NCBI RefSeq assembly: GCF_015712065.1
Contig: NZ_JACFYZ010000001.1
Location: 186,001-250,000, forward strand
Direction: 5' to 3'
DNA from: Ectopseudomonas chengduensis
GTDB lineage: Bacteria > Pseudomonadota > Gammaproteobacteria > Pseudomonadales > Pseudomonadaceae
DNA length: 64,000 nt
Shown: in pieces, positions 27,718 through 36,908 of the stretch
How the letters are laid out: each line of letters begins with the position of its first letter
Numbering within the stretch: the first letter of the stretch is position 1
Program-made: the position numbers and the translations under genes
The notes under the pieces: model-generated
The model's database searches: none
What the model saw: only the letters and a program-made list of their open reading frames with translations
Told to the model about the DNA's origin: nothing

Positions 27718-28706
27718 CTCTGGGCTCGGTCCTTGAAGCTGCGGCCGATGGCCTCGATGCCGGGCTGATAGTCGTTGTGTTCCACCGCCCGCAGTGTCCA
27801 GGCCAGCACGCGCTCGGCGATGCGTTCATGTTGTTGGCTCATGGCATTGACCCGCAACGGTAGGAAATCCAGCAACTGGGTATCGCCGAAGGTGGCCAGG
27901 CGCACTGAAGGCCATTGCTCGCTGCTCTGTTCGCGTAGCGCATCGAACACCCCTTCGAGCAGCACATAGGCGGTGGTCAGCAGCGCATCCGGCGAGCCGA
28001 CTTCCTCCAGCAGCGTTTGCATCTGTCGGTAGCCGCAGGCGCGGCTGAACAACTCGCCGTGGTAGACGCTGACGCGCCCGTCGAAACCTTCCAGTGCCGA
28101 ACGGAAGCCGCGTTCGCGCGCCTGGCTGATGACCAGTTCCGCGCGGGCGCCGAGCAGGGCGATATGCCGGGGCTTGGGGGTCAGCAGGCTTTCGGTCAGG
28201 GTGCGCCCGGCCTGCTCGTCATCGCTGACCACTGAGCGGATATGCGTAGGCGACAGGGCCCGATCCACCGCCACGACCGGCAGGCCGGCAGCGACGATGG
28301 CGGGATACAGCGGGTCATCGGCAGGCAGGCAACTGGCGACGATCAGCGCTTCGCAGCGGCGCGAGCGGAACAGTTCGAGCAACTGCCGCTCGCTGCTCGG
28401 ATCATCGTCGGAGCTGGCGATCAGCAACTGATAGCCTGCGGCGCGGGCCTTCTGTTCGAGCAGTTTGGCCAGGCGCGCGTAACTGGGGTTCTCCAGGTCC
28501 GGCAGGATGAAGCCCAGGCAACGGCTTTGCCCACGGCGCAGGCTGGCGGCCTGCTGATCCGGGCGATAGCCATGTTCTTCGACCACCGCCAGCACCTTGG
28601 CCACGGTCGCAGGGCTGATGCGCCGACGTTCGGCCTGACCGTTGATCACGTAGCTGGCGGTGGTCACCGAGACCTGCGCCAGGCGGGCGATGTCGCTGAG
28701 TTTCAC
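27714..28706 (-). CDS. cra: Fructose-responsive LacI-family repressor Cra (FruR)
   Basis: 330 residues. N-terminal LacI helix-turn-helix MKLSDIARLAQVSVTTASYV with hinge helix, followed by a periplasmic-binding-like effector domain. INGQAERRRISPATV matches the Cra/FruR subfamily. In pseudomonads Cra represses fruBKA and is released by fructose 1-phosphate. It is divergent from fruB, with a Cra-type operator in the shared 238-base gap. Stop codon lies in a repeat, so the last residues could be lineage-specific. Confidence 0.93.
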   Translation of the reverse strand: MKLSDIARLAQVSVTTASYVINGQAERRRISPATVAKVLAVVEEHGYRPDQQAASLRRGQSRCLGFILPDLENPSYARLAKLLEQKARAAGYQLLIASSDDDPSSERQLLELFRSRRCEALIVASCLPADDPLYPAIVAAGLPVVAVDRALSPTHIRSVVSDDEQAGRTLTESLLTPKPRHIALLGARAELVISQARERGFRSALEGFDGRVSVYHGELFSRACGYRQMQTLLEEVGSPDALLTTAYVLLEGVFDALREQSSEQWPSVRLATFGDTQLLDFLPLRVNAMSQQHERIAERVLAWTLRAVEHNDYQPGIEAIGRSFKDRAQR

Positions 28707-28824
28707 GGGCGCAGCACCATGCAGAGAAGAGGTTTCGAGCGTGTGAGCGCGGCGAGTCTACACCGACTCGACGACGACCGGGCTTCAAGGATTACCCATT
28801 ATCGGATAAGGTGCCAGCGCTTGA

Positions 28825-28836
28825 TGAATCGTTTCA
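28825..28836. promoter_or_regulatory. Cra (FruR) operator upstream of fruB
   Basis: TGAATCGTTTCA differs from the Cra half-palindrome consensus TGAAACGTTTCA at one base. It lies between divergent cra and fruB, 109 bases before fruB. Confidence 0.75.
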
Positions 28837-28944
28837 GCAATCCAATTCATCAGCTAGTCTTGAAGGTGTTTGCGGGGCGTAAGTGAGCGCCGAGCCTGTG
28901 AACACTCTTCCCAATCAGAACAAGAATCCAAGCCGGAGGCACCT

Positions 28945-31806
28945 ATGCTCGAACTCGATGCCAGCCAAATCCAGATGGGCCGGGCGGCGGCGAACAAGGG
29001 CGAAGCCCTGGCCATGCTCGGCGACGCGCTGGTCAGTGCCGGCCTGGCCACTGCGGCTTACCTCGACGGCTTACAGGCTCGCGAGGCCCAGGGGTCGACC
29101 TTTCTCGGCCAGGGCATCGCTATCCCCCATGGCACGCCGCAGACCCGCGATCAGGTGCTGCGCACCGGCGTCAGCCTGATCCAGTTCCCCGCGGGCGTGG
29201 ATTGGGGCAACGGCCAGCAGGTCTACCTGGCCATCGCCATCGCCGCCCAGTCCGACGAGCACCTGCACCTGCTGCAACTGCTGACCCGCGCCCTGGGCGA
29301 GGGTGAACTGAGCCAGGCGCTGCGTGAGGCCCGCGAGCCGGCGCAGATACTCGAGTTGCTGCAGGGCGCACCGCAGGCGCTGGCGCTGGACGGTCAACTG
29401 GTGGCGCTGGCGCAGCCGGCTGAAGACTTCGATGAATTGCTCTGGCAGGGCGCACGCCTGTTGCGCCAGGCCGGCTGTGCCCGCAGTGGCTTCGCCCTCG
29501 GGCTGGCCCGTGGCGAGCCGCTGCCGCTGGGCGATGGCCTGTGGTGGCTGCACAGCGAGGCCAGCGTCGAGCGGCCCGGCCTGGCCTTCGTCACCCCGGC
29601 GCAGCCGCTGACTTTTCGCGGTGAGGCGCTGCGCGGTCTGTTCTGCCTGGCCAGCCAGGGCGAAGCGCACCGTCAGGCGTTGGAGCGGTTGTGCGATGTA
29701 CTGATCGGTGGTCGGGCTGCTGCGTTCAGTGAGGCCAGCGACAGCCGGCAGGTGATCGAGGCGCTGGGCGGTGAGGTGCCGCCGGACTGGCCCAGTCTCA
29801 GCGTGCCGCTGCTCAATGCCCATGGTCTGCATGCGCGCCCGGCCAAGGCGCTGAGCGAGCTGGCACAGGGCTTTGCCGGTGAGATTCGTGTGCGCCTGTT
29901 TGGTGACGCGGGCGCCGGGGTCTCGGCCAAGAGCCTCAGCCGCCTGCTGGCGCTGGGCGCGCGACGCGGGCAGATGCTCGAATTCAGCGCCGAACCGGTG
30001 ATTGCCGACAGTGCACTGCCGGCCATTCGCGCCGCGCTGGAAAGTGGCCTGGGTGAAACGGTCGAGCCGCTGAATGAAGCGCTGCCCGAGGTCGCGGCGC
30101 AGCTGGAACCTGTCGAAGCGGTTGCTCCCGTTGCCGGTAGCCGTCTGCAGGCGGTCGGCGCCTCGCCCGGCATCGCCATCGGCCCAGCGTTGGTACGCAC
30201 GCCGCCGGCGTTTCATTTCGCTGAGCAAGGCCAGGGTGTCGAGCAGGAGCGCGCGCGTCTGGATGCAGCCTTGGCCGCTGTAGCCGAGCAGATCCAGCGT
30301 TTGGTCGATGGCGCCGGTGTGGCAAGCATTCGGGAAATCTTCAGTGCCCACCTGGCCATGCTCGCCGATCCAGCGCTGCGTGAAGACGTCGACGCCCGCC
30401 TGGACAAGGGTGCGAGCGCCGAAGCGGCCTGGCAGGTTGAGGTCGAGGCGGCGGCCAAGCGTCAGGAGGCGCTGCATGACCCATTGCTGGCCGAGCGCGC
30501 AGCAGACCTGCGTGATATCGGCAACCGTGTGCTGGCGCATCTGTGTGGCGTGGAGCTGCCCAGCGAACCGAACGAGCCGTACATCCTGGTGATGGCTGAA
30601 GTCGTGCCATCGGACGTCGCTGGCCTCGACCGGCAGCGCGTGGCTGGCATCCTGACCGCGCAGGGTGGCGCAACCGCGCACAGCGCGATCATCGCTCGCG
30701 CCTTGGGGATTCCCGCCGTGGTCGGTGCTGGCGATGGCGTGCTGGCGTTGGCGCAAGGCACGCCACTGCTGCTCGATGGCGACAGCGGCCTGCTGCGCAT
30801 CGCCCCGGATACAGCTGAGCGCGACCAGGCGCTGCATGAACGTGAGACGGCGCAGCAGCGGCGCGAGCAGGCGCATGCCGCGCGCTTCAACGATGCGCAG
30901 ACGCGTGATGGCGTGCGTGTGGAAGTGGCGGCCAATATCGGTGCTAGCGGCGAAACCGCCGACGCCGTGGAGCTGGGCGCGGAAGCGGTGGGCCTGCTGC
31001 GCACCGAGCTGGTGTTCATGGAGCATGCCCAGGCCCCGGATCACGCCGCGCAGGAGCGTGAGTACCGGCGCGTGCTCGATGCGCTGGCCGGACGCCCGCT
31101 GGTGGTGCGCACGCTGGATGTCGGCGGCGATAAACCCCTGCCGTACTGGCCGATGCCGGCTGAGGAGAACCCCTTCCTTGGTGTGCGTGGCATTCGCCTG
31201 AGCCTGCAGCGCCCGGAGATTCTGGAAACCCAGCTGCGCGCCTTGCTTGCCTCGGCCGATGGCCGCCCGCTGCGGATCATGTTCCCTATGGTCGGTTCGG
31301 TGGAGGAGTGGCGTGCGGCGCGTGACATGGTGCAGCGCCTGCGCGAAGAGATTGAGGTACGCGACCTGCAGATCGGCATCATGATCGAAGTGCCCTCGGC
31401 AGCGTTGTTGGCGCCGGTGCTGGCGCGTGAGGTGGACTTCTTCAGCATCGGCACCAATGACCTGACCCAGTACTGCCTGGCCATCGACCGCGGCCATCCG
31501 CAGTTGTCGGCGCAGGCCGATGGCCTGCACCCGGCCGTGCTGCGCCTGATCGAAATGACCGTGACCGCTGCCCATGCCCAGGGCAAGTGGGTCGGCATCT
31601 GCGGTGAGCTGGCCAGCGACCGCCTGGCCGTGCCGCTGTTGGTCGGCCTGGGCGTCGACGAGTTGAGCGTCACACCGCGCTCGATTGCCCTGGTCAAGGC
31701 GCGCGTACGTGAGCTGGACAGCCGCCAGGCGCGAACCCTGGCTGACCGCGCCCTGACCCTGGACAGTGCCAGCGCCGTGCGCGCGCTGGTGGCGGAGATG
31801 CACTGA
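28945..31806 (+). CDS. fruB: Fructose PTS multiphosphoryl transfer protein (EIIA-HPr-EI)
   Basis: 953-residue cytosolic fusion that carries phosphate from PEP to FruA. EIIA-Fru domain (1-145) with His62 in GIAIPHGTPQTRD; HPr domain (about 283-370) with His296 in AHGLHARPAKALS; Enzyme I domain (about 385-953) with His579 in GGATAHSAIIAR, PEP-binding LRTELVFM and GTNDLTQYCLAIDR. ATG follows GGAGG; a longer in-frame extension upstream lacks homology-like features. Overlaps fruK by one base. Pseudomonas uses this system as its main fructose route. Confidence 0.97.
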   Translation: MLELDASQIQMGRAAANKGEALAMLGDALVSAGLATAAYLDGLQAREAQGSTFLGQGIAIPHGTPQTRDQVLRTGVSLIQFPAGVDWGNGQQVYLAIAIAAQSDEHLHLLQLLTRALGEGELSQALREAREPAQILELLQGAPQALALDGQLVALAQPAEDFDELLWQGARLLRQAGCARSGFALGLARGEPLPLGDGLWWLHSEASVERPGLAFVTPAQPLTFRGEALRGLFCLASQGEAHRQALERLCDVLIGGRAAAFSEASDSRQVIEALGGEVPPDWPSLSVPLLNAHGLHARPAKALSELAQGFAGEIRVRLFGDAGAGVSAKSLSRLLALGARRGQMLEFSAEPVIADSALPAIRAALESGLGETVEPLNEALPEVAAQLEPVEAVAPVAGSRLQAVGASPGIAIGPALVRTPPAFHFAEQGQGVEQERARLDAALAAVAEQIQRLVDGAGVASIREIFSAHLAMLADPALREDVDARLDKGASAEAAWQVEVEAAAKRQEALHDPLLAERAADLRDIGNRVLAHLCGVELPSEPNEPYILVMAEVVPSDVAGLDRQRVAGILTAQGGATAHSAIIARALGIPAVVGAGDGVLALAQGTPLLLDGDSGLLRIAPDTAERDQALHERETAQQRREQAHAARFNDAQTRDGVRVEVAANIGASGETADAVELGAEAVGLLRTELVFMEHAQAPDHAAQEREYRRVLDALAGRPLVVRTLDVGGDKPLPYWPMPAEENPFLGVRGIRLSLQRPEILETQLRALLASADGRPLRIMFPMVGSVEEWRAARDMVQRLREEIEVRDLQIGIMIEVPSAALLAPVLAREVDFFSIGTNDLTQYCLAIDRGHPQLSAQADGLHPAVLRLIEMTVTAAHAQGKWVGICGELASDRLAVPLLVGLGVDELSVTPRSIALVKARVRELDSRQARTLADRALTLDSASAVRALVAEMH

Positions 31807-32726
31807 TGGCCCGAATCCTGACTCTGACCCTGAACCCGGCGCTGGATCTGACGCTGCGCCTCGACCGTCTGCAGCCCGGTGCGATCAACCGCTGCCATGA
31901 GCTGCGCAGCCACGCGGCCGGCAAGGGCCTGAACGTCGCCCAGGTACTGGCCGACCTGGGCCACAGCCTGAGCGTCGGCGGTTTTCTCGGGCGCGCCAAT
32001 GCCGCGCCGTTCGACAGCCTGATGCACAAGCGCGGTTTTCACGACCTGTTCGTCCGTGTGCCGGGCGAGACGCGCAGCAACATCAAGCTGGCCGAAGCCG
32101 ACGGCTGCATCACTGACCTCAATGGCCCCGGCCCGCAGGTCGAGGCCGAACACCTGCAACGTCTGGAAGAGGAACTGGAGCCGCTGCTAGCCGGGCATGA
32201 CGCCGTGGTGGTGGCCGGCAGCCTGCCGCGTGGCGTTACCCCGCAGTGGTTCGCTGGTTTGCTGCGGCGACTCAAGGCCAGTGGCGTACCCCTGGCAGTG
32301 GACAGCAGCGGTGCGGCGTTGCAGGCGGCCCTGGGTGTCACGCCGTGGCTGATCAAACCCAATGAAGAAGAACTGGCCGAGGTATGCGACGGCGACCTGT
32401 CCGTCGCCGTGCAGACGCTGCGTGCGCAGGGTATCGAGCACGTGCTGTTGTCACGTGGCGCAGATGGCGTCGACTGGCATGGACCGGGCATTGCCCTGCG
32501 TGCCACGCCGCCGCGTGTCGAAGTCGCCAGCACGGTCGGTGCCGGTGACTCGTTGCTGGCGGCCAGCCTGCACGGCCTGCTCGAAGGCTGGCCAGCCGAG
32601 CGCACCTTGCGCCTGGCCACGGCGGTGGCGGCGCAGGCGGTCACCCAGATCGGCTTCGGCATCCATGATCGCGAGCAACTGGCCCGCTTCGAAGCGGCCG
32701 TGCAATTGCACCCTTTAGAAAAATAA
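31806..32726 (+). CDS. fruK: 1-phosphofructokinase FruK
   Basis: 306-residue PfkB/ribokinase-family kinase converting fructose 1-phosphate to fructose 1,6-bisphosphate. Starts LTLTLNPALDLTL; the SHAAGKGLNVAQVLADLG Gly loop and the C-terminal anion hole/base VGAGDSLLAASLHGLL are present. ATG overlaps the fruB stop (TGATG), giving tight coupling, and fruA follows after 12 bases. Consumption of fructose 1-phosphate would also reset Cra. Confidence 0.96.
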   Translation: MARILTLTLNPALDLTLRLDRLQPGAINRCHELRSHAAGKGLNVAQVLADLGHSLSVGGFLGRANAAPFDSLMHKRGFHDLFVRVPGETRSNIKLAEADGCITDLNGPGPQVEAEHLQRLEEELEPLLAGHDAVVVAGSLPRGVTPQWFAGLLRRLKASGVPLAVDSSGAALQAALGVTPWLIKPNEEELAEVCDGDLSVAVQTLRAQGIEHVLLSRGADGVDWHGPGIALRATPPRVEVASTVGAGDSLLAASLHGLLEGWPAERTLRLATAVAAQAVTQIGFGIHDREQLARFEAAVQLHPLEK

Positions 32727-32738
32727 GAGGCACCCACC

Positions 32739-34466
32739 ATGAATGTGCTGATCGTCACCGCCTGCCCCAATGGCCAGGTCACCAGCGTACTGTGTTCGCG
32801 CCTGCTGCAGGCCGCCGCCGAGCGCCTGGGTTGGCAAACCCGTGTCGAAGTGCATGACGCGCGCGCGATTGGTTCGCCGTTGAGTGAGGCCGAGATCGCC
32901 GCTGCCGATTGGGTGTTGGTGGTCAAGACTGGTGAGTTGCCGCTGGCCCGTTTTGCCGGCAAGCGCCTGCTGCAGGCCACGCCTGCCGAGGCATTGGCCG
33001 AGCCACAGCGTTTTCTGCGTGACGCCGCCGAGCGCGCTCAGGCCTATGGCGAAAGCAGCGAGCCTGTCCTAAGCGGCCCTCGCCGACTGGTCGCAGTGAC
33101 CGCCTGTCCCACCGGGGTGGCGCACACCTTCATGGCTGCCGAAGCGCTGCAGCAGACGGCGATGCGCATGGGCATCGACCTGCAGGTGGAAACCCGCGGC
33201 TCGGTCGGTGCGCGCAACCTGCTCGACGATGCCGCCATCGCAGCGGCCGATGCTGTGCTGCTGGCCACCGATATCGAGGTGGACACCAGCCGTTTCGCTG
33301 GCAAGAAGGTCTACCGCTGCGGCACCGGCGTGGCACTGAAACAGCCGCAACAGACGCTCGAACGGGCGCTCAGCGAGGCGCGACCGCTGAGCGAAGCCAC
33401 GCCAGCCGAGGGCAAGACCGTCGCCAGTAGTGGCGAGAAAACCGGCCCCTACAAGCATCTGCTCACCGGCGTGTCCTACATGCTGCCGATGGTGGTGGCG
33501 GGCGGCCTGTTGATCGCCCTGTCGTTCGTCTTCGGTATCGAGGCATTCAAGGAGGAGGGCACCCTGGCCGCCGCGCTGATGAAGATCGGCGGCGAGAGCG
33601 CCTTTCAACTGATGGTGCCGCTGTTGGCCGGCTATATCGCCTATTCCATCGCCGACCGCCCGGGCCTGGCGCCGGGGATGATCGGCGGGCTATTGGCCAG
33701 TTCGCTGGGGGCCGGCTTCATCGGTGGCATCATCGCCGGTTTCCTTGCCGGCTATTCGGCCAAGGCCATCGCCCATTGGGTGCGTCTGCCGGCCAGCGTC
33801 GAGGCGCTCAAGCCGATTCTGATTATCCCGCTGGTGGCCAGCCTGTTTACTGGTTTGGTGATGATCTATCTGGTCGGCAGTCCGGTGGCTGGCATGCTCG
33901 CGGGGCTCACCGCCTTTCTCGACGGCATGGGCAGCACCAATGCGATCCTGCTCGGTGTGTTGCTCGGCGGCATGATGTGCGTCGATCTCGGCGGGCCGAT
34001 CAACAAGGCGGCTTATGCTTTCTCCGTCGGCCTGCTGGCGTCGAGCAGTTATGCACCGATGGCGGCGACCATGGCGGCCGGCATGGTGCCGCCGATCGGC
34101 ATGGCCATCGCCACCGTGCTGGCGCGGCGCAAGTTTGCCCAGAGCGAACGTCAGGCCGGCAAGGCCGCCGGGGTGCTGGGGCTGTGCTTCATCTCCGAAG
34201 GGGCGATTCCCTTCGCCGCCAAGGACCCGCTGCGGGTGATTCCGGCCAGCATTGCCGGTGGTGCACTGACCGGTGCGCTGTCGATGTACTTCGGCTGCAA
34301 GCTGATGGCGCCGCACGGTGGTCTGTTCGTGCTGCTGATCCCCAATGCCATCAACCACGCGTTGCTGTACCTGCTCGCCATCGTCGCTGGCAGCCTGGTC
34401 ACTGGCGTGCTCTATGCGCTGATCAAGCAGCCCGAGGCGCAGCCGCTGGCGGTTGGGGCGCAATAA
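32739..34466 (+). CDS. fruA: PTS fructose transporter subunit IIBC FruA
   Basis: 575 residues. Two IIB-type domains: a degenerate first (VTACPNGQVTSVLC, residues 1-110) and a second with the phosphorylated Cys in VTACPTGVAHTFMA (about 115-210). The IIC domain (about 235-565) has the multiple membrane helices that form the sugar channel, starting LLTGVSYMLPMVVAGG, with the conserved GPINKAAY stretch. It imports fructose as fructose 1-phosphate. Last gene of fruBKA. Confidence 0.96.
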   Translation: MNVLIVTACPNGQVTSVLCSRLLQAAAERLGWQTRVEVHDARAIGSPLSEAEIAAADWVLVVKTGELPLARFAGKRLLQATPAEALAEPQRFLRDAAERAQAYGESSEPVLSGPRRLVAVTACPTGVAHTFMAAEALQQTAMRMGIDLQVETRGSVGARNLLDDAAIAAADAVLLATDIEVDTSRFAGKKVYRCGTGVALKQPQQTLERALSEARPLSEATPAEGKTVASSGEKTGPYKHLLTGVSYMLPMVVAGGLLIALSFVFGIEAFKEEGTLAAALMKIGGESAFQLMVPLLAGYIAYSIADRPGLAPGMIGGLLASSLGAGFIGGIIAGFLAGYSAKAIAHWVRLPASVEALKPILIIPLVASLFTGLVMIYLVGSPVAGMLAGLTAFLDGMGSTNAILLGVLLGGMMCVDLGGPINKAAYAFSVGLLASSSYAPMAATMAAGMVPPIGMAIATVLARRKFAQSERQAGKAAGVLGLCFISEGAIPFAAKDPLRVIPASIAGGALTGALSMYFGCKLMAPHGGLFVLLIPNAINHALLYLLAIVAGSLVTGVLYALIKQPEAQPLAVGAQ

Positions 34467-34529
34467 GCGCAGGGTCCGTTGCCTCGGTTACACTGAGTTG
34501 AACAGCGCCGGACAAGTAGGAGTCTGTTG

Positions 34530-34568
34530 AAGGGGGCGGTGCGCCGATGCGCTGCGATGGCCCCCTTT
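34530..34568 (+). terminator. Possible terminator after fruBKA
   Basis: AAGGGGGC pairs with GCCCCCTT across a 22-base loop that contains a further small stem; TTT runs into GG. Weak T-run. Confidence 0.4.
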
Positions 34569-34613
34569 GGCTTCGTGGCGCAGTCGCCCTCACAAAGAAA
34601 GGATCCTCTGTAG

Positions 34614-36794
34614 ATGACTCAAGCTCTCGCGCATCGCTGGCGCTTCTTCCGTGCCGGCGGCTTCGATCAGGTGCAACTGGAAACCCCGGCCGACCTCGCC
34701 GCCCTGCGCGGCCTGGACCAGAAACTCTGGGCCAGCCTGGCCTGCCCGGTGAACAACCTGGAGCTGGACCGGCGCATGCTGCAGTACATCGACCTGAACA
34801 ATGACGGTCGTATTCGCGCGCCGGAGATTCTCGATGTGGTCGACTGGACCCTGGCCCGCCTGCGTGATCCGGCCGTGCTGTTCCAGGAGGGGCCGCTGCT
34901 GCTGTCGTCGCTCACCGACGATGCCGTGGGTGTGCGCCTGCGTTTGGCTGCACAGCGCCTGCTGGGTGTGCTCGGCCGGCCCGATAGTGAGAGCCTGACG
35001 CCTGCCGATACCGCTGATCTGGCGAAGCTGTTCCCGCCGCATGAGGCCAACGGCGACGGCCTGGTACCGGCAACCTTTACCGACGATGCCGAACTCAAGG
35101 CCGCCATCACCGACATCATCGCCTGCCTGGGGGCGCAGACCGACCGCAGTGGCGAGCCTGCCATCGGCGCCGAACAGATCGCCGCCTTCTTCGATCAGGC
35201 GCGTCAGCTGCATGCCTGGCATGCGCGTGCCGCCGAGCAGGGACTGGATGCTTTCGGTGAAGGCACGGTGGCGGCGGTCGAGGCGCTGAGCGCCGTGCGT
35301 GCCAAGATCGACGATTACTTCACCCGCGTGGCCATGGCCGAGTTCGACTCGCGTGCAGCCGCCCTGATGAACGCCAGGGAAGAGGAGCTGGTGCGTCTGG
35401 CATCGCTGTCGCTGGCAGATGCCGGCGAGGTCGCGGGCCTGCCTCTGGCAACTGTGCAGCACGGTGACGAGCTACCACTGAGCAAGGGCCTCAACCCGGC
35501 CTGGCAGCACGCCGTTGATGAATTCCGCCTGCGTGTGGTGGTGCCGGTGTATGGCGAGCAGGACAGCCTGTCGCGCGAGCAGTGGCAGCACCTGGTCGCG
35601 CTGTGCGGCAACTACCTGGCCTGGCGCGCCGAGACGCCGAAAGTGGCGATTGCCGAGGTACTTGAGCGCGGACGTATTCTCGAACTGGTGGAGCAGGGCG
35701 CCGAAGCGCGCCTGTTGGCGCTGGTGGCAGAGGACAAGACCGTGGCCGAAGCGGCGGACGGGCTGGTCGAGCTGGACAAGCTGATTCGCCTGCGTCATGG
35801 CCTGGTCCGACTGCTGCGCAACTTCGTGTCTTTCCAGGCTTTTTATTCACGGCAGGAAAAGGCCGTGTTCCAGGCTGGCGTGCTCTATATCGACGGCAAG
35901 AGTTGCGAGCTGGTGGTTGAGGTCGGTGATGTCGAGGCCCATGCCAAGGTGGCGGCGGCTAGCGACTGCTTTTTGCTCTACTGCGCCTGCGCCCGTCGCG
36001 GCGAGCCGGTGCGGGGCAAGGAGGCGCTGAACATCGTGGTGGCGGTGACCGCCGGCAGCGAGGGCGACCTGCAGGCCGGTCGCCATGGTCTGTTCTACGA
36101 CCGCGACGGCAACGACTGGGATGCCACTGTGGTCAAGGTGGTGCAGAACGCCATCAGCATCCGCGAGGCGTTCTGGTCGCCGTATCGACGCGTTTCCAAG
36201 CTGGTGTCCGATCAGGTGCAGAAGCTGGCGGCCAGCCGCGACGCCGACATGGTCAACAAGGCCGCGGCCAAGGTTGGCGAAACCGGCGCCGCACCTGCTG
36301 CGACGCCGGCGCCGGCGTTTGATATCGCCAAGTTCGCCGGGATCTTTGCCGCTATCGGCCTCGCCGTCGGCGCACTGGGCACGGCGCTGGCCGCGGTGGT
36401 CACGGGGATTCTGTCACTGGTCTGGTGGCAGATCCCGCTGCTGTTTCTCTGCGTGCTGCTGGCCATCTCCGGGCCGGCCATGCTGCTGGCCTGGTTCAAG
36501 CTGCGCCGGCGCAGCCTGGGGCCGATCCTCGACGGCAACGGCTGGGCGGTGAATGCCCAGGCGCGCATCAGCATTCCCTTCGGCACTGCTCTGACGCAGA
36601 TGGCGGAACTGCCCAAGGGCAGCGACCGTGCACTGCGCGATCCCTATGCCAACAAACCGGTGGTATGGCCCTGGATCATCGCTCTGCTGTTGGCGCTGGG
36701 GCTGGGCTATTACGCCTGGATCAACGGCGTGTTCAGCCCGGAGCCGGAGGTACCAGCCGAAGCGGCGGCACCTGTTGACGCCGCTGCGCAGTAG
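34614..36794 (+). CDS. EF-hand-containing membrane protein of unknown function
   Basis: 726 residues, not recognised as a characterised family. The N-terminal soluble part contains a textbook EF-hand loop, DLNNDGRIRAPE (residues 60-71: Asp1, Asn3, Asp5, Gly6, Ile8, Glu12), and a weaker second copy near 147 (EANGDGLVPATF). A long alpha-helical, acidic middle follows. Three membrane segments lie near the C-terminus (about 565-600, 605-630 and 682-705), with a short Pro/Ala-rich tail. No signal peptide, so the EF-hands are predicted cytoplasmic. It is a single gene with its own AAGGA ribosome site between fruA and a hairpin; no functional link to fructose use is evident. Confidence 0.75.
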   Translation: MTQALAHRWRFFRAGGFDQVQLETPADLAALRGLDQKLWASLACPVNNLELDRRMLQYIDLNNDGRIRAPEILDVVDWTLARLRDPAVLFQEGPLLLSSLTDDAVGVRLRLAAQRLLGVLGRPDSESLTPADTADLAKLFPPHEANGDGLVPATFTDDAELKAAITDIIACLGAQTDRSGEPAIGAEQIAAFFDQARQLHAWHARAAEQGLDAFGEGTVAAVEALSAVRAKIDDYFTRVAMAEFDSRAAALMNAREEELVRLASLSLADAGEVAGLPLATVQHGDELPLSKGLNPAWQHAVDEFRLRVVVPVYGEQDSLSREQWQHLVALCGNYLAWRAETPKVAIAEVLERGRILELVEQGAEARLLALVAEDKTVAEAADGLVELDKLIRLRHGLVRLLRNFVSFQAFYSRQEKAVFQAGVLYIDGKSCELVVEVGDVEAHAKVAAASDCFLLYCACARRGEPVRGKEALNIVVAVTAGSEGDLQAGRHGLFYDRDGNDWDATVVKVVQNAISIREAFWSPYRRVSKLVSDQVQKLAASRDADMVNKAAAKVGETGAAPAATPAPAFDIAKFAGIFAAIGLAVGALGTALAAVVTGILSLVWWQIPLLFLCVLLAISGPAMLLAWFKLRRRSLGPILDGNGWAVNAQARISIPFGTALTQMAELPKGSDRALRDPYANKPVVWPWIIALLLALGLGYYAWINGVFSPEPEVPAEAAAPVDAAAQ

Positions 36795-36803
36795 GTGCTC
36801 GTC

Positions 36804-36831
36804 GCCCCTCTCCCGCTTGCGGGAGAGGGGC
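36804..36831. terminator. Perfect hairpin after the EF-hand gene
   Basis: 13-bp perfect inverted repeat GCCCCTCTCCCGC / GCGGGAGAGGGGC with a 2-base TT spacer (so in practice a 4-base loop), no T-run. It could be a terminator or a repeat element. Confidence 0.5.
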
Positions 36832-36846
36832 AGTCAGCTGATAAGC

Positions 36847-36900
36847 GTAGGGCGGGTGCAACCCGCCGGCTCGACAATTGGCGGGTTTCACCCGCCCTAC
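36847..36900. repeat. Inverted repeat of the GTAGGGCGGGT family
   Basis: GTAGGGCGGGTGCAACCCGC and inverted GCGGGTTTCACCCGCCCTAC. A second copy sits at 37741-37793. Confidence 0.8.
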
Positions 36901-36908
36901 GTTCCCTC

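Noticed and set aside
29071..31803. A 910-codon open frame on the minus strand
   Set aside because: It is the mirror of fruB in GC-rich DNA; composition is low-complexity (Gln/Arg/Leu/Ala), there is no ribosome site, and fruB has complete EIIA, HPr and EI motifs.
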